Shown piece after piece: positions 8,569 to 19,415 of a DNA stretch of 64,000 bases (position 1 is its first letter; the number at the start of each line of letters is the position of its first letter). Source of the stretch: Desulfuromonadales bacterium (GTDB lineage: Bacteria > Desulfobacterota > Desulfuromonadia > Desulfuromonadales > BM103). The stretch is from assembly GCA_030145205.1 (NCBI GenBank), contig JAQYVZ010000004.1, positions 99,847-163,846 of the forward strand, in the 5' to 3' direction. The position numbers and the translations under genes were made by a program. The notes under the pieces are model-generated. The model was not told the origin of the DNA. It did not search any database and was given only the letters and a program-made list of their open reading frames with translations.

Positions 8569-8875
8569 GACGTACATCTCCTTCTGCGAAAATGAGTCGC
8601 TTGCTGGCGCTGCCCGAGAAAGATAACTGGACAGATATTCTTAGTTTCTGTGATTATAGATATATCAGAGATTGGGCAGTTTCCAAGTGTCGGCAGCGAA
8701 ATTTATGCTGTCACTCGACAATAATGGAAAAGATGTCTCTGAAAATGCCAGTTTCAGAAAAAATGCTATAATTAATGAAAAGCTAACCCGTTTGAATTAT
8801 TGGAATCCTCTTTGTCGGGATTCTTTACTTGGGAGGGCAAAGTTTCCGGTTCCTGAAATTCCGGTTTCCTTGTCG
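8569..8875. promoter_or_regulatory. Divergent intergenic region between tolC-like and lapB-like genes
   Basis: About 300 AT-rich bases that should hold promoters for both directions. A TATAAT hexamer lies at 8767-8772 on the + strand with no good -35 partner. The frame of the downstream exporter stays open through this region, but the residues it would add do not resemble LapB, so it is treated as non-coding. Confidence 0.45.
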
Positions 8876-11131
8876 ATGTTGTTTATGGCTGATCGTGCAT
8901 CCGGTTCGACTCCGGCCGGCAATCCTCCTCCTCCGGGAAGTCAGGAGAGAGGGTTGCCTGAGCAGGAGTCTGCACTCCATGACAATTATGTTTCCCCGCG
9001 TGCCGTCGACTCCGAATCCGCGCTGCTACGTTGTTTGTCGCTGATCTCGGGCGTTCTTGGCCGACCGGTGTCTACCGTGGCGCTGAAAGCCGGTATGCCG
9101 GCCGGAGCCGAGGCCCCGCCGTTGTCGGTTTGTCTGCGGGCTGCCGAGCAGGCGGGCTTGCTGACGGGGCTCTTTCAGCGTCCGCAGGTGACGGATATTT
9201 CTCAGCTGACATTGCCGTGTGTGCTGTTGCTGAAGAATGAGGGAGCCTGTGTCCTGCTGGCGTTCAAGGACAAGCAGGCGAAAGTTCTGTTGCCGGAATT
9301 GGGCGAGGCTCCTCAGGTTGTTTCCCTGGACCGGCTGGACCAGAGCTACTCCGGGTATGCCCTGCTGGTTCGCCTCGAAGGGCGACTGGACCAGCGCGCC
9401 AGCGACCTTAAGCTGGTTGACACCAAGGCGTGGTTCTGGGGGACCATCCTCAGGTTCCGGCCGATCTACAAGCATGTCCTGCTGGCGACTGTGCTGGTCA
9501 ACATCCTGGCTCTGGCCAGTCCCCTGTTCGTCATGAATGTTTATGACCGGGTAGTGCCGAACAACGCCTTTGATACCCTCTGGGCGCTGGCCGCCGGAGT
9601 TGTGGTCGCCTACCTGTTCGACTTTTTGCTACGCAACCTGCGCAGTTACTTTGCCGATGTTGCCGGTAAAAATGCGGATGTCATCATCGCCAGCAAGCTG
9701 ATGCAGCAGATGACGGCCATGCGGCTCGATCATAAGCCGGATTCCGCCGGAACCCTGGCCAGCAATCTCCGTGAATTTGAAACCTTGCGCGAATTTTTCA
9801 GTTCATCCACCTTAATGGCCCTGGTGGACCTGCCGTTTATTTTTATTTTTGTCGCCCTGATCGGCTACATCGGTGGACCGCTGGCGTTTGCGCCTCTGAC
9901 TGCTGTCCCTGTGGTCATTCTGGTTGGCCTTTTTATCCAGCAGCCGTTCCAGCGAATTATTGAGCGTAGTTTCCGGGAGGGCGCCCAGAAGAACGCCTTG
10001 CTGATCGAAGCGATCAATGGCATTGAAACCATCAAAACCAGCATGGCCGAAGGGCAGATCCAGAAGCGCTGGGAAGAAGTGGTGGGGCTGAACGCCAAGT
10101 CCACCAGCCGGGCGCGGGCGCTGGCCAATTTCTCCATGACGTTTTCCCAGTGGGCGGCGCAACTGGTCAGCGTCATGATTATCATTGGCGGTGTTTATCT
10201 GATCTCACGCGGCGAGCTGACATTGGGTGGCTTGATTGCCTGTAATATTTTGGTCGGTCGATGCATGGCCCCGCTGGGTGCGGTTGCGGCCATGCTGACC
10301 CGTATGCAGCAGTCGCGCATGGCACTCAAATCCCTCGACCTGCTGATGCGTCTGCCGAATGAGCGGCCAGAGGGTCAGGAATTCATCCAGGCTGGAGAAC
10401 TGGCGCCCAGCGTGACGTTTGAAGAGGTCTGCTTTCAGTATCCGAACTCGCAGAAAGTGGCCCTTGAAAATGTGTCCTTCGAGATCAAGGCGGGTGAAAA
10501 GGTCGGGATTATCGGTCGGACCGGATCTGGTAAGAGCACCCTCGGGCGGCTGTGCCTCGGGCTCTACCAGCAGCAGGATGGAATTATCCGGTTGGGCGGA
10601 ACCGATATCCGGCAGTTGCATATCGCTGATCTACGCCACCAAATCGGCTATGTCAGCCAGGATAATTTCCTGTTTTATGGCAGTATCCGCGAGAACATCG
10701 CTTTGGGCGCACCCTACGTGGATGGGCAGGCCATTCTCAGAGCCGCCGACATCGCCGGAGTGACGGACTTTGTCCGTAGCGACCCGGCCGGGTTCGATTG
10801 GCAGGTGGGGGAAAGAGGTGTGAACCTGTCGGGCGGCCAGCGCCAGGCGGTTACGATTGCCCGCGCCCTGTTGCTCGATCCGGAGCTTCTGATCCTGGAT
10901 GAACCGACCAGCGCCATGGACAACAACGCCGAGGCACTGTTCCGTCGTAGGATGAAGGACATCATGGAGGACAAAACACTCCTTTTATTCACACATCGTT
11001 CCAGTCTGCTGCAACTGGTCGACCGCCTGATTCTCCTGGAAGGTGGCCGGGTTGTGGCTGATGGCCCGAAAGGAGAAATCCTCAGGGCGTTAAAGGGCGG
11101 CGGGGTGAAATTGCGCAACAAGGACCACTGA
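8876..11131 (+). CDS. lapB: Type I secretion ABC transporter, permease/ATPase (LapB-like)
   Basis: A fused exporter of about 751 residues. The frame opens at 8672, but the first 68 codons are AT-rich and unlike the family; ATG at 8876 or 8885 gives the usual length near 720-750, and neither has a strong ribosome site. Domains: an N-terminal C39-like domain (about 45-180) without the peptidase DCGxAC motif, as in LapB and HlyB; six TM helices (about 200-440); and an ABC ATPase with Walker A GRTGSGKST, signature LSGGQRQA, Walker B LLILDEPTSAMD and switch His in FTHRS. It energises export of the RTX adhesins. It is followed after two bases by the HlyD-type adaptor, so they are translationally coupled. 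Confidence 0.93.
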   Translation: MLFMADRASGSTPAGNPPPPGSQERGLPEQESALHDNYVSPRAVDSESALLRCLSLISGVLGRPVSTVALKAGMPAGAEAPPLSVCLRAAEQAGLLTGLFQRPQVTDISQLTLPCVLLLKNEGACVLLAFKDKQAKVLLPELGEAPQVVSLDRLDQSYSGYALLVRLEGRLDQRASDLKLVDTKAWFWGTILRFRPIYKHVLLATVLVNILALASPLFVMNVYDRVVPNNAFDTLWALAAGVVVAYLFDFLLRNLRSYFADVAGKNADVIIASKLMQQMTAMRLDHKPDSAGTLASNLREFETLREFFSSSTLMALVDLPFIFIFVALIGYIGGPLAFAPLTAVPVVILVGLFIQQPFQRIIERSFREGAQKNALLIEAINGIETIKTSMAEGQIQKRWEEVVGLNAKSTSRARALANFSMTFSQWAAQLVSVMIIIGGVYLISRGELTLGGLIACNILVGRCMAPLGAVAAMLTRMQQSRMALKSLDLLMRLPNERPEGQEFIQAGELAPSVTFEEVCFQYPNSQKVALENVSFEIKAGEKVGIIGRTGSGKSTLGRLCLGLYQQQDGIIRLGGTDIRQLHIADLRHQIGYVSQDNFLFYGSIRENIALGAPYVDGQAILRAADIAGVTDFVRSDPAGFDWQVGERGVNLSGGQRQAVTIARALLLDPELLILDEPTSAMDNNAEALFRRRMKDIMEDKTLLLFTHRSSLLQLVDRLILLEGGRVVADGPKGEILRALKGGGVKLRNKDH

Positions 11132-11133
11132 GC

Positions 11134-12516
11134 ATGGCGAAGGAACAACCGAAAAAACCAACAGGGCCCAATCCGACGCGTCGCGGTCTGCTCGGAATCT
11201 TCCGGCAGGAAGAGGACCTGTTCTTCATGAGCGAGGTCGATGCGGCGATACACCGCAGAGGGCATGCGTTCGCCTATCTGCTCAGCCTGACCGGGGCTCT
11301 TTTGCTGATCTTTTTCGTGTTGTGGGCGCATTTCACGGTTTTGGATGAAGTGACCCGCGGCATGGGACAGGTCATCCCCTCACAGCGTGTTCAGCTGATC
11401 CAGAATCTGGAAGGCGGAATCCTGCAGGAAATCCTGGTGCAGGAAAACCAGATTGTGAACAAGGGTGATATCATGGTGCGGATTGATAACGCCATGGCCG
11501 CCAGCCAATACCGGGATGCATTCAGTAAGGCGGAAGAACATCAGGTGGTCATTGCGCGGCTGAAGGCAGAGACGGAAGGTACCGCCAAACTCGTTTTTCC
11601 GGAAGGCTTGACACAGGTCGATCCACAGACCCTTGCGGATCAGCAGTCGATCTTCAAGGCCAGGCGGCGGCAGCTGGATGCCGAGCTGAATGTGCTGCGT
11701 TCGCAATACAGCCAAAGACAGCAGGAAATTGCCGAAATGCAGGGGCGCAAGGAGCAGCTGGAAAAGAGCCTTGCTTTGGCACGTCAGCAACGTGATATCG
11801 CCAAGCCCCTGGTTGACCAGGGGGTTTATCCACGGACCGACTACCTTGCTGTCGAGCGTGATATTGCGGCTCTGCGAGGGGATATCGATGCGTTGCGGCT
11901 CGGTCTGCCCCGGGTGCGGCAGGCCGCCAACGAGGCCAGTCGGCGGATTGCCCAGCGGAAGGCTGAATTTCATGCCCAGGCTCTCGATGACCTGAACCAA
12001 CGGCGGGGCGAATTGAAATCTTTGCAGGAAATGATGTCCGCCGGTGAAGACCGGGTGACCCGCACCGACGTCCGCTCGCCGGTACGTGGGACGGTCAAGC
12101 AACTGATGCTGTCGACGGTTGGCGGTGTTGTCCGCCCCGGGGAATCGATCATGGAAATCGTGCCGCTTGGCGATACGCTCCAGATTGAAGCGAAAATAAG
12201 ACCGGCCGATATCGCTTTCCTGCACCCAGGGCAAAAAGCAATGATCAAGATCACCGCATACGATTTTTCCATTTTCGGTGGACTTGAAGGTTCGGTTGAA
12301 GCGATCAGCGCGGATACGATTGAAGAAGACGACGAGAGCTTTTACCTGGTGAAACTCAAGACCAAGGCGAACGCCATGATTTATCGAGGCGAAGATTTGC
12401 CGATTATTCCAGGAATGACGGCCAGTGTTGATATTTTGACGGGGAAAAAGACTGTGCTGGCATATATTTTGAAGCCGATCTTGCGTATGAAGCAAAATGC
12501 ATTACGGGAACGTTAA
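11134..12516 (+). CDS. lapC: HlyD-family membrane fusion protein (LapC-like)
   Basis: 460 residues: a cytosolic N-terminus, one TM helix (about residues 48-70, LLSLTGALLLIFFVLW), a split lipoyl/barrel-sandwich domain (VIPSQRVQLIQNLEGGILQEI near 85-105 and TRTDVRSPVRGTVKQL near 310) with a long periplasmic coiled coil between, and a C-terminal beta-barrel with PGMTASVDILTGKKTVL. This is the RTX-exporter adaptor architecture, bridging the inner-membrane ABC exporter and the TolC-like pore. The gene starts two bases after lapB, and its last codons overlap the longest possible reading of the next gene. Confidence 0.94.
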   Translation: MAKEQPKKPTGPNPTRRGLLGIFRQEEDLFFMSEVDAAIHRRGHAFAYLLSLTGALLLIFFVLWAHFTVLDEVTRGMGQVIPSQRVQLIQNLEGGILQEILVQENQIVNKGDIMVRIDNAMAASQYRDAFSKAEEHQVVIARLKAETEGTAKLVFPEGLTQVDPQTLADQQSIFKARRRQLDAELNVLRSQYSQRQQEIAEMQGRKEQLEKSLALARQQRDIAKPLVDQGVYPRTDYLAVERDIAALRGDIDALRLGLPRVRQAANEASRRIAQRKAEFHAQALDDLNQRRGELKSLQEMMSAGEDRVTRTDVRSPVRGTVKQLMLSTVGGVVRPGESIMEIVPLGDTLQIEAKIRPADIAFLHPGQKAMIKITAYDFSIFGGLEGSVEAISADTIEEDDESFYLVKLKTKANAMIYRGEDLPIIPGMTASVDILTGKKTVLAYILKPILRMKQNALRER

Positions 12517-12529
12517 GGGAAACATTCGC

Positions 12530-13246
12530 ATGCTCGGTTTTCGCATGGCAGCTGTGGTTATCAGTGTCGGCCTGATCGCCGGCTTGTGTGGGTGTAGTTC
12601 CAAGGCCTCCGCCAAGCCGACCGATGCGACGTCGGTGCGGGTCAGTTTGATCAAGCCAGGTAAGGGTCTGTTCCGCAGCCATGAATTTCGCAGCTCTTTG
12701 CGGGCACTCCCCGGCTGGAGCCGGGTAATGGCTTCTGCGGAGGCCCAGATCACAGAGATGTCCGGATGTGGGGATTCCGGCGCTGCCTGCTCGTCAGCAG
12801 CGCAGAGCTGGCAGCAGATCATCAACCAGACCCGTCCTTTGGGTGCTTTTTCACAACTGCAAAAGGTCAACGCCTATTTCAATCGCTGGCCTTACCGGCT
12901 GGATATCGATGTCTACGGTGCCTCCGATTACTGGGCGACACCGCGCGAGTTCTTGCAGTTGTCCGGAGACTGCGAAGACTACAGTATTACCAAATATTAT
13001 GCCTTGCGTACGCTCGGTTTCGATGTGAAGAATTTGCGAATTGTGCTGCTCAAGGACACGATCCGGAACATTTCGCACGCCGTTCTCGCGACCAAGCTGG
13101 GCGAAGAAACATACATCTTGGACAATCTGTCCGATCTTGTTTTGCCACATGGGAAATATGAACATTATGTTCCGCAATTTTCTGTGAACGAATTTTACCG
13201 GTGGGCCCATATCTCTCCCGGGTCCATTCAGTCGGGATCGCCCTGA
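12530..13246 (+). CDS. lapG: LapG-type periplasmic transglutaminase-like cysteine protease
   Basis: 238 residues. The start at 12530 has AAGGGA nine bases upstream; an in-frame ATG at 12497 lies inside lapC. An N-terminal hydrophobic segment ends in LCGC, a near-lipobox, so it may be a lipoprotein or a cleaved periplasmic protein. The BTLCP catalytic triad is visible: Cys148 in SGDCEDYS, His183 in ISHAVL and Asp198 in YILDNL. The family cuts LapA-type adhesins after the retention module and frees them from the cell surface when c-di-GMP is low; both adhesins here carry a VAAG site. In Pseudomonas, LapD sequesters LapG. No GGDEF-EAL LapD lies nearby, and the next gene is the candidate controller. 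Confidence 0.93.
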   Translation: MLGFRMAAVVISVGLIAGLCGCSSKASAKPTDATSVRVSLIKPGKGLFRSHEFRSSLRALPGWSRVMASAEAQITEMSGCGDSGAACSSAAQSWQQIINQTRPLGAFSQLQKVNAYFNRWPYRLDIDVYGASDYWATPREFLQLSGDCEDYSITKYYALRTLGFDVKNLRIVLLKDTIRNISHAVLATKLGEETYILDNLSDLVLPHGKYEHYVPQFSVNEFYRWAHISPGSIQSGSP

Positions 13247-13269
13247 ACGGGCTCGAGGAGTTCTCAGTT

Positions 13270-15357
13270 ATGCAAAAAACAGATAAGCCTCAAACTTCCA
13301 TTACTGTTGAGCCGGATATGTTTGCGTCTTTTACCCCCGGGCTGCAGAAGAGAGCCTTCTGGCTGGGCTTGAGTCTGATCGCTGTCGTGTCAATCGCGGC
13401 GGTTCTCTGGGTGATGTGGGGCCTGCAGGCGCGTGAGCAGCAGTTTTCCGATCACATGGAAAAGCGTCTCGGTTTGATGGTTGCCTCTGAAGCACAGTTG
13501 ATTGGAGAGCTGGCTCAGGAGACCCGGCGAGAAGCCTCCCGGGTCATCAACGCTGAACTGTTTCGTCTCTACGCGACGGAAGTTCACTTGGTCGAGGGCG
13601 ACATCTCGCGCGTCGTTGCCGGGTTGCCGATCGAGGCTGACGGTGATCTGTCGCAGCTTGCTGAGCAGCTGCCGATGATGCAGAACCTGCTGACGGAATT
13701 TGTCCAGATTACCGGCTACCAGGCCGGCCGGGTGGTCAACCGGGACATGACCGTCTACTTGGCGACCGACGCAACCACGACGCCATTGCGGCCGGACCAA
13801 GGTGTGCTGATTGAGCGGGTTCTTACGACCGGGGTCGAACAGGTCGCACCCTTGCGGCACTCCGCCAATGGCCTCTTGCTGGAGACATATCTACCGATTT
13901 TTCCGCCGGAAACGAGCTCCCTCGACCAGCGCCCGGTGGCGGCGCTGTTTCTTGCCAAGGCGGTCTCCAATCGTCTGAATGAGCTGCGTGAAAGCAATGT
14001 GATGGTTGCTGAGGGCGAGCGGGTTCGCCTGGTGCAGCCGTCGTCTGACGGCTACGAGGAGGTGGTCCCTTGGCTGCCGGGGCAGTTACGCAGCGTGAAT
14101 CTTGCCGCCCAACTGGATGCGCAGGGGGAGATGCCGTTCGCCTTGCGCCGTTCGCTCGCGGCTGAGCAGAATGTTTATTCTCTGGGACAACAATCGGAGC
14201 TCGGTTGGTGGATTGTCGCCGAAGCCGATGCGTCAATCGCCCGGGCAGAACTGCGCAGCCATCAACGGTCTGTGATTAGCTTTGCCTCTCTGTTGATCCT
14301 GTTCTTCGGAGTTACTTTCGGCGCGATCTGGGCGGTTATCACCGGTGGCCAGGAGCGCAAGATTTCCAAGCATTTTGAACTGCTCGCCGATCAGCTTGAC
14401 CAGCAGCGGCAGCTGCTGGACCGGATCAATAATACAATCGGCGACCATATCGTTCTGAAAGACCTGCAAGGCAAGTACCAGTATGTCAACCCGGCGTTTG
14501 CCAAGGCAGTCGGCCGGGAGACTGAAGACTTGATCGGCCAGAACAGTGAGGCGGTCTTCGGCTACGACACGGCTCGGCGCCTGGAACATTCCGACCAGCA
14601 GGTTCTGGCGACCGGGGAGCCGGTGACGTTCAATGAGATGGTCTTCCTGCAGTCTCAGTCGCATCATCTGCAGATTTCAAAAGCGCCGCTCAAAGACGCC
14701 CAGGGCAGGATGGTGGGTATCGTCTCGGTTTCACGGGATATTACGGAAATGGTCGAGGTCCAGAAGAGTCAGGAGCAGGCGACACACAAAACAGTCGAGG
14801 CCCTGGTGCGGGCGATTGAATTGACCGACCCTTACCTGGCTGGTCATGCGCGTCTGATGGGCTCTCTGGCGGTCGAGGTTGCCAAGGTCCTCAACGCAGG
14901 CGACCTAGATATCGCGACGGTGGAAACCTCGGCGAACCTTTGCCAGATCGGCAAGCTCTTTGTGGATCGGAATCTTCTGCTCAAGACGGAAGCCCTGAAC
15001 GAAGCTGAGAAGAAAGAGATGGAGCGCCATGTCGAGCATGCGTCTAAAATCCTGAAGGATATCGACTTCGGCCTGCCGGTTTTCGAGGCGGTCAGCCAGA
15101 TGAATGAAGGGCTGAATGGCCAAGGTTATCCGGCGGGGTTGGAAGAGGGCGAGATCGTCTTGTCGGCGCGGATTCTCGGGGTGGTCAACAGTTTCTGTGC
15201 GATGGTGCAGCCACGGGCTTATCGCGGTGCCAGAGAGGTGGCTGAAGCCTTATCGATCCTGGTGGAAGGGGATGGGTTCTATGACCGGAAGGTGGTCGAG
15301 GCCCTTCAGGAAGTTGTCCATTCGTCGATCGGCGAAAAGCTGCTGGAGCGACGTTGA
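13270..15357 (+). CDS. Membrane sensor with PAS and degenerate HD-GYP domain, candidate LapG controller
   Basis: 695 residues; start at 13270 with GAGGAG upstream. Layout: TM1 about 28-50, a periplasmic region about 51-333 with a helical then mixed fold, TM2 about 334-357, a PAS domain about 385-495 (KDLQGKYQYVNPAFAKAVG), and an HD-GYP-like domain about 500-690. The GQGYP motif is kept at 617-621 and His526 and His587 are present, but the HD pair is C558-Q559 and the HHE motif is M611-N612-E613, so phosphodiesterase activity is unlikely. It starts 24 bases after lapG and before a secreted partner. The topology (large periplasmic domain, cytosolic c-di-GMP-related domain) mirrors LapD with a different output domain. 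That it senses c-di-GMP and binds LapG is inference. Confidence 0.85.
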   Translation: MQKTDKPQTSITVEPDMFASFTPGLQKRAFWLGLSLIAVVSIAAVLWVMWGLQAREQQFSDHMEKRLGLMVASEAQLIGELAQETRREASRVINAELFRLYATEVHLVEGDISRVVAGLPIEADGDLSQLAEQLPMMQNLLTEFVQITGYQAGRVVNRDMTVYLATDATTTPLRPDQGVLIERVLTTGVEQVAPLRHSANGLLLETYLPIFPPETSSLDQRPVAALFLAKAVSNRLNELRESNVMVAEGERVRLVQPSSDGYEEVVPWLPGQLRSVNLAAQLDAQGEMPFALRRSLAAEQNVYSLGQQSELGWWIVAEADASIARAELRSHQRSVISFASLLILFFGVTFGAIWAVITGGQERKISKHFELLADQLDQQRQLLDRINNTIGDHIVLKDLQGKYQYVNPAFAKAVGRETEDLIGQNSEAVFGYDTARRLEHSDQQVLATGEPVTFNEMVFLQSQSHHLQISKAPLKDAQGRMVGIVSVSRDITEMVEVQKSQEQATHKTVEALVRAIELTDPYLAGHARLMGSLAVEVAKVLNAGDLDIATVETSANLCQIGKLFVDRNLLLKTEALNEAEKKEMERHVEHASKILKDIDFGLPVFEAVSQMNEGLNGQGYPAGLEEGEIVLSARILGVVNSFCAMVQPRAYRGAREVAEALSILVEGDGFYDRKVVEALQEVVHSSIGEKLLERR

Positions 15358-15441
15358 TTTCAGTCATGACCTCCGGCCTTGTCTTCTCTCTGTTTCGGGC
15401 TGCGTGTTGCCTGATTGACAGATCGATAGAGAGTGACTAGG

Positions 15442-17019
15442 ATGCGAGCTGCCATGCGAACATTCCTGTTTACAATTCTCTGCCTGTGCAGTTTGCTGAG
15501 TGCTGCCGCAGCCGCTGAAGAGCCGCTGCGGCTCGGTGTGTTGCGCGGTCCATATCACGATGCGGCCATTGTCTTCGCCCGGGAGTTCTCCGAAACCTTG
15601 AAACGCCCGGTGATCATCAAAGCCTTTGAAGATGAAGCCACGATGTATGCTTGGCTTGATCGTTACCGTATGATTGATTTTGCCCTGTCGCCCGCTGCCG
15701 GTTCAACGCCGGGCAATTTCCATCGGCTGGGACAGATGCCGGTCGCCGATGGCACCGTTTCAGCCGTTTTGATCGGTCATTGGGATCTGTCCAAAGAGGT
15801 TTTGCAGGGGACACGTGCGTTGCTGGCCGGTGAAGACCGGACTCCGGCGGTAGCGGCCCAGCCGACTGAGCCTGAGCATAAAAAGATTTCGCCGTCGGAA
15901 CCAGTGACACCCGACCCTGCACCTCTTTCTGAAGCCGCACCCCTCCCCTCACCGGAAGTTGTCGAGCCAGCGCAAGACCCATCGAAAGAGCAGGACAGTT
16001 TGGAAGGTGTCGGCGGTCTACTCAGTCACTGGGGGTTGTCTACGGAGGAACCGCAGGGGGAAGAGACCCTGCCGGCCGATGAAGATCCGATGCCGGAGAC
16101 AGAGGCTCTTGCTTCCAATCTGGAGAGCGAAGTGGCTGCGACCACGGACACGCCTGTCTCCGCCCTCACGGGAGCACCGTCTCCCACGCCGGAAGATCAG
16201 ACCAGTCTTGGAAGTGTCAGCGACCTGCTCAGCCACTGGGGCCTGTCTGCCGAGAAACCGCAAGAAAGCGAGACCCTGCCGGTTGATGAAGCTCAGATGC
16301 CTGAGCCAGCGACGCTTGCATCCGAACCGGAGAGTGAAGAGATTGTAGCTACGGCAAAACCTGCCGCGGTTGCCACTGCGCCCTCTCCAGATGCGGCCGA
16401 AACCGCACAGGGCGGACCGGCGGGACAGAGTAACTGGGGCGGCATCACTGATCTGCTCAATCACTGGGGTTTGGCTGCGGAAAAACCGCAGGAGCAAGCT
16501 GCCGCTGACCAACCCGACCTGGTTGGAACGGTTGTTATGAACGAACCGCAGCCCCAGGCTGTTGGTGGCGCGGCTTCGATTGTTGAACCGTCGGGACCCC
16601 TGGTCATGCACCTGATTCCGTTGATGCGCGTCATGATTCCGGAGCGGGTGGAGAACCGGCTGCTGGAGGAATTCGGTCGATTGCTACAACAGCAGGAGCA
16701 GCCGGATGAACTGCAGTTTGTTGAGGTCGCCAAGCCGTTCAGCCAGATTGAGCCCGCTTGGCTGAAAAGCCGGCATTCCCTGACCGGTGAGGTCTTCGGT
16801 TATATGGAAGACCCCGGGACTTTCGCTACCCGTTTGCGAGTTCGAGGTCGACTCTACTATCGCCCGCCGGAGGAGGCAGGTTCCCCTTGGCAGGAAGAAG
16901 CGTTGGTCAAGGTCTCTTTCGACCCGGACAAGTCCTCTCTGGAAGAGGCACAGGACCAATTGGCAGACGCCTTGGCTGCGGCCCTGCTTGAAGTTTTTCT
17001 GGAAGAATCTTCCCTGTAA
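15442..17019 (+). CDS. Periplasmic protein with linker repeats, last gene of the Lap-type operon
   Basis: 525 residues from ATG 15442 (a GTG at 15433 is an alternative; the ribosome site is weak). A signal peptide spans about 1-26 (LCSLLSAAAAAEE). Residues 28-130 form a compact domain vaguely like a phosphonate/solute-binding lobe (LGVLRGPYHDAAIVFAREFS). Residues 131-370 are a Pro/Glu-rich linker with three copies of an LL(S/N)HWGL-x-x-E-x-PQ motif. The C-terminal domain (about 385-525) is mixed alpha/beta with a RLRVRGRLYYRPPEE segment. The motif is also recognisable inside the N-terminal domain (GHWDLSKEVLQG). Function is unknown; position after lapG and the sensor suggests a periplasmic role in adhesin control or assembly. 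Confidence 0.75.
   Translation: MRAAMRTFLFTILCLCSLLSAAAAAEEPLRLGVLRGPYHDAAIVFAREFSETLKRPVIIKAFEDEATMYAWLDRYRMIDFALSPAAGSTPGNFHRLGQMPVADGTVSAVLIGHWDLSKEVLQGTRALLAGEDRTPAVAAQPTEPEHKKISPSEPVTPDPAPLSEAAPLPSPEVVEPAQDPSKEQDSLEGVGGLLSHWGLSTEEPQGEETLPADEDPMPETEALASNLESEVAATTDTPVSALTGAPSPTPEDQTSLGSVSDLLSHWGLSAEKPQESETLPVDEAQMPEPATLASEPESEEIVATAKPAAVATAPSPDAAETAQGGPAGQSNWGGITDLLNHWGLAAEKPQEQAAADQPDLVGTVVMNEPQPQAVGGAASIVEPSGPLVMHLIPLMRVMIPERVENRLLEEFGRLLQQQEQPDELQFVEVAKPFSQIEPAWLKSRHSLTGEVFGYMEDPGTFATRLRVRGRLYYRPPEEAGSPWQEEALVKVSFDPDKSSLEEAQDQLADALAAALLEVFLEESSL
15772..16497 (+). repeat. Four-copy internal repeat, HWGL motif
   Basis: Copies at about 15772-15837, 16015-16086, 16222-16296 and 16450-16497. 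The first lies in the folded N-terminal domain; the next three are spaced by about 80 residues of Pro/Glu/Ala-rich linker. They share H-W-[GD]-L, an E-x-PQ core and, in the first three, an acidic end. Confidence 0.75.
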
Positions 17020-17036
17020 AGGCGCAAGCCTTTTCC
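17020..17036 (+). terminator. Weak terminator after the Lap-type operon
   Basis: AAGGC-GCAA-GCCTT with following TTCCCTTT, directly after the stop codon. The stem is only five pairs, so read-through toward groESL is possible. Confidence 0.4.
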
Positions 17037-17083
17037 CTTTGTCGGTTTTCCTCAAAAGAACTTTAAAAAAAAGACTGAAACCC

Positions 17084-17111
17084 TTGACAAACTTGGCGGG
17101 CTGATTATATT
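17084..17111 (+). promoter_or_regulatory. groESL sigma-70-type promoter
   Basis: TTGACA at 17084-17089 and TATATT at 17106-17111, spaced 16 bases, just upstream of the CIRCE operator. Confidence 0.8.
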
Positions 17112-17122
17112 TAGGCCTGCCT

Positions 17123-17149
17123 TTAGCACTCCTGTTATGAGAGTGCTAA
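17123..17149 (+). promoter_or_regulatory. CIRCE element, HrcA operator
   Basis: Perfect TTAGCACTC-N9-GAGTGCTAA at the expected transcription start of groESL. HrcA repressor binds this element and releases it on heat shock; hrcA itself is not in the window. Confidence 0.97.
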
Positions 17150-17274
17150 GTGTGCAGCGTGCTCTGAGCCTGTTCGGAGAAGGCTTCGGGTCACGCTGTC
17201 GTTTTTCAGTCTGTTAACCAGACACGGTTTACATAACCTCAACACTTAGTTTTGAAGGAAAGGAGAATTGCAAA

Positions 17275-17562
17275 ATGAACATCAGACCTTTGTATGATCG
17301 GATCATCGTGGAGCGCCTCGAAGAGGAAACCATGACCGCCGCCGGGATCATCATCCCCGATTCCGCCAAGGAAAAGCCCCAGGAGGGCCAGGTCGTTGCT
17401 GCTGGTAACGGCAAAGTTGGTGAGGACGGCAAGCTCCGGCCGCTCGACGTCAAGGTGGGTGACAAGGTGTTGTTCGGCAAGTATGCCGGTACCGAAGTCA
17501 AACTGGACGGCAAAGAATACCTGATGATGCGTGAGGACGACGTCCTCGGCGTCGTCGAATAA
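17275..17562 (+). CDS. groES: Co-chaperonin GroES
   Basis: 95 residues, full length. It starts [18 protein letters not shown] and carries the mobile loop around residues 15-32 (TAAGIIIPD) and the roof-loop region, ending [26 protein letters not shown] lies a few bases upstream. It caps the GroEL ring and is co-transcribed with groEL 31 bases downstream, under a CIRCE-controlled promoter. Confidence 0.98.
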   Translation: MNIRPLYDRIIVERLEEETMTAAGIIIPDSAKEKPQEGQVVAAGNGKVGEDGKLRPLDVKVGDKVLFGKYAGTEVKLDGKEYLMMREDDVLGVVE

Positions 17563-17587
17563 TTCAGAGTATAAACCAGGAGGATAA

Positions 17588-19246
<1,659 letters not shown>

Positions 19247-19272
19247 CCCATCGTCTGCCATTTGCAGTCGTT

Positions 19273-19308
19273 AAAAAGGCCCGCCGGTTTTCCGGTGGGC
19301 CTTTTTTT
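19273..19308 (+). terminator. groEL terminator
   Basis: AAAAAGGCCCGCCGG and CCGGTGGGCCTTTTTTT form a long GC-rich stem followed by T residues. Confidence 0.93.
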
Positions 19309-19327
19309 GTTCGGCCCTTAAGAAAAA

Positions 19328-19351
19328 AAGCGACTCCATTGGGAGTCGCTT
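19328..19351 (-). terminator. Terminator of the 59-aa protein gene
   Basis: Perfect 10-bp stem AAGCGACTCC/GGAGTCGCTT with a run of T residues on the minus strand. It belongs to the GCGACTCC-type hairpin family seen again at 48015, 51931 and downstream of tRNA-Pro. Confidence 0.85.
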
Positions 19352-19415
19352 GGGTGCAATTAAATTGGAACAATGTCAATCGGAAGATGCATGCGGATGA
19401 TCGTCAATCAGTCGT

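Noticed and set aside
8672..8875. N-terminal extension of the LapB-like exporter
   Set aside because: AT-rich, no ribosome site at 8672, residues unlike the family and a TATAAT hexamer lies within.
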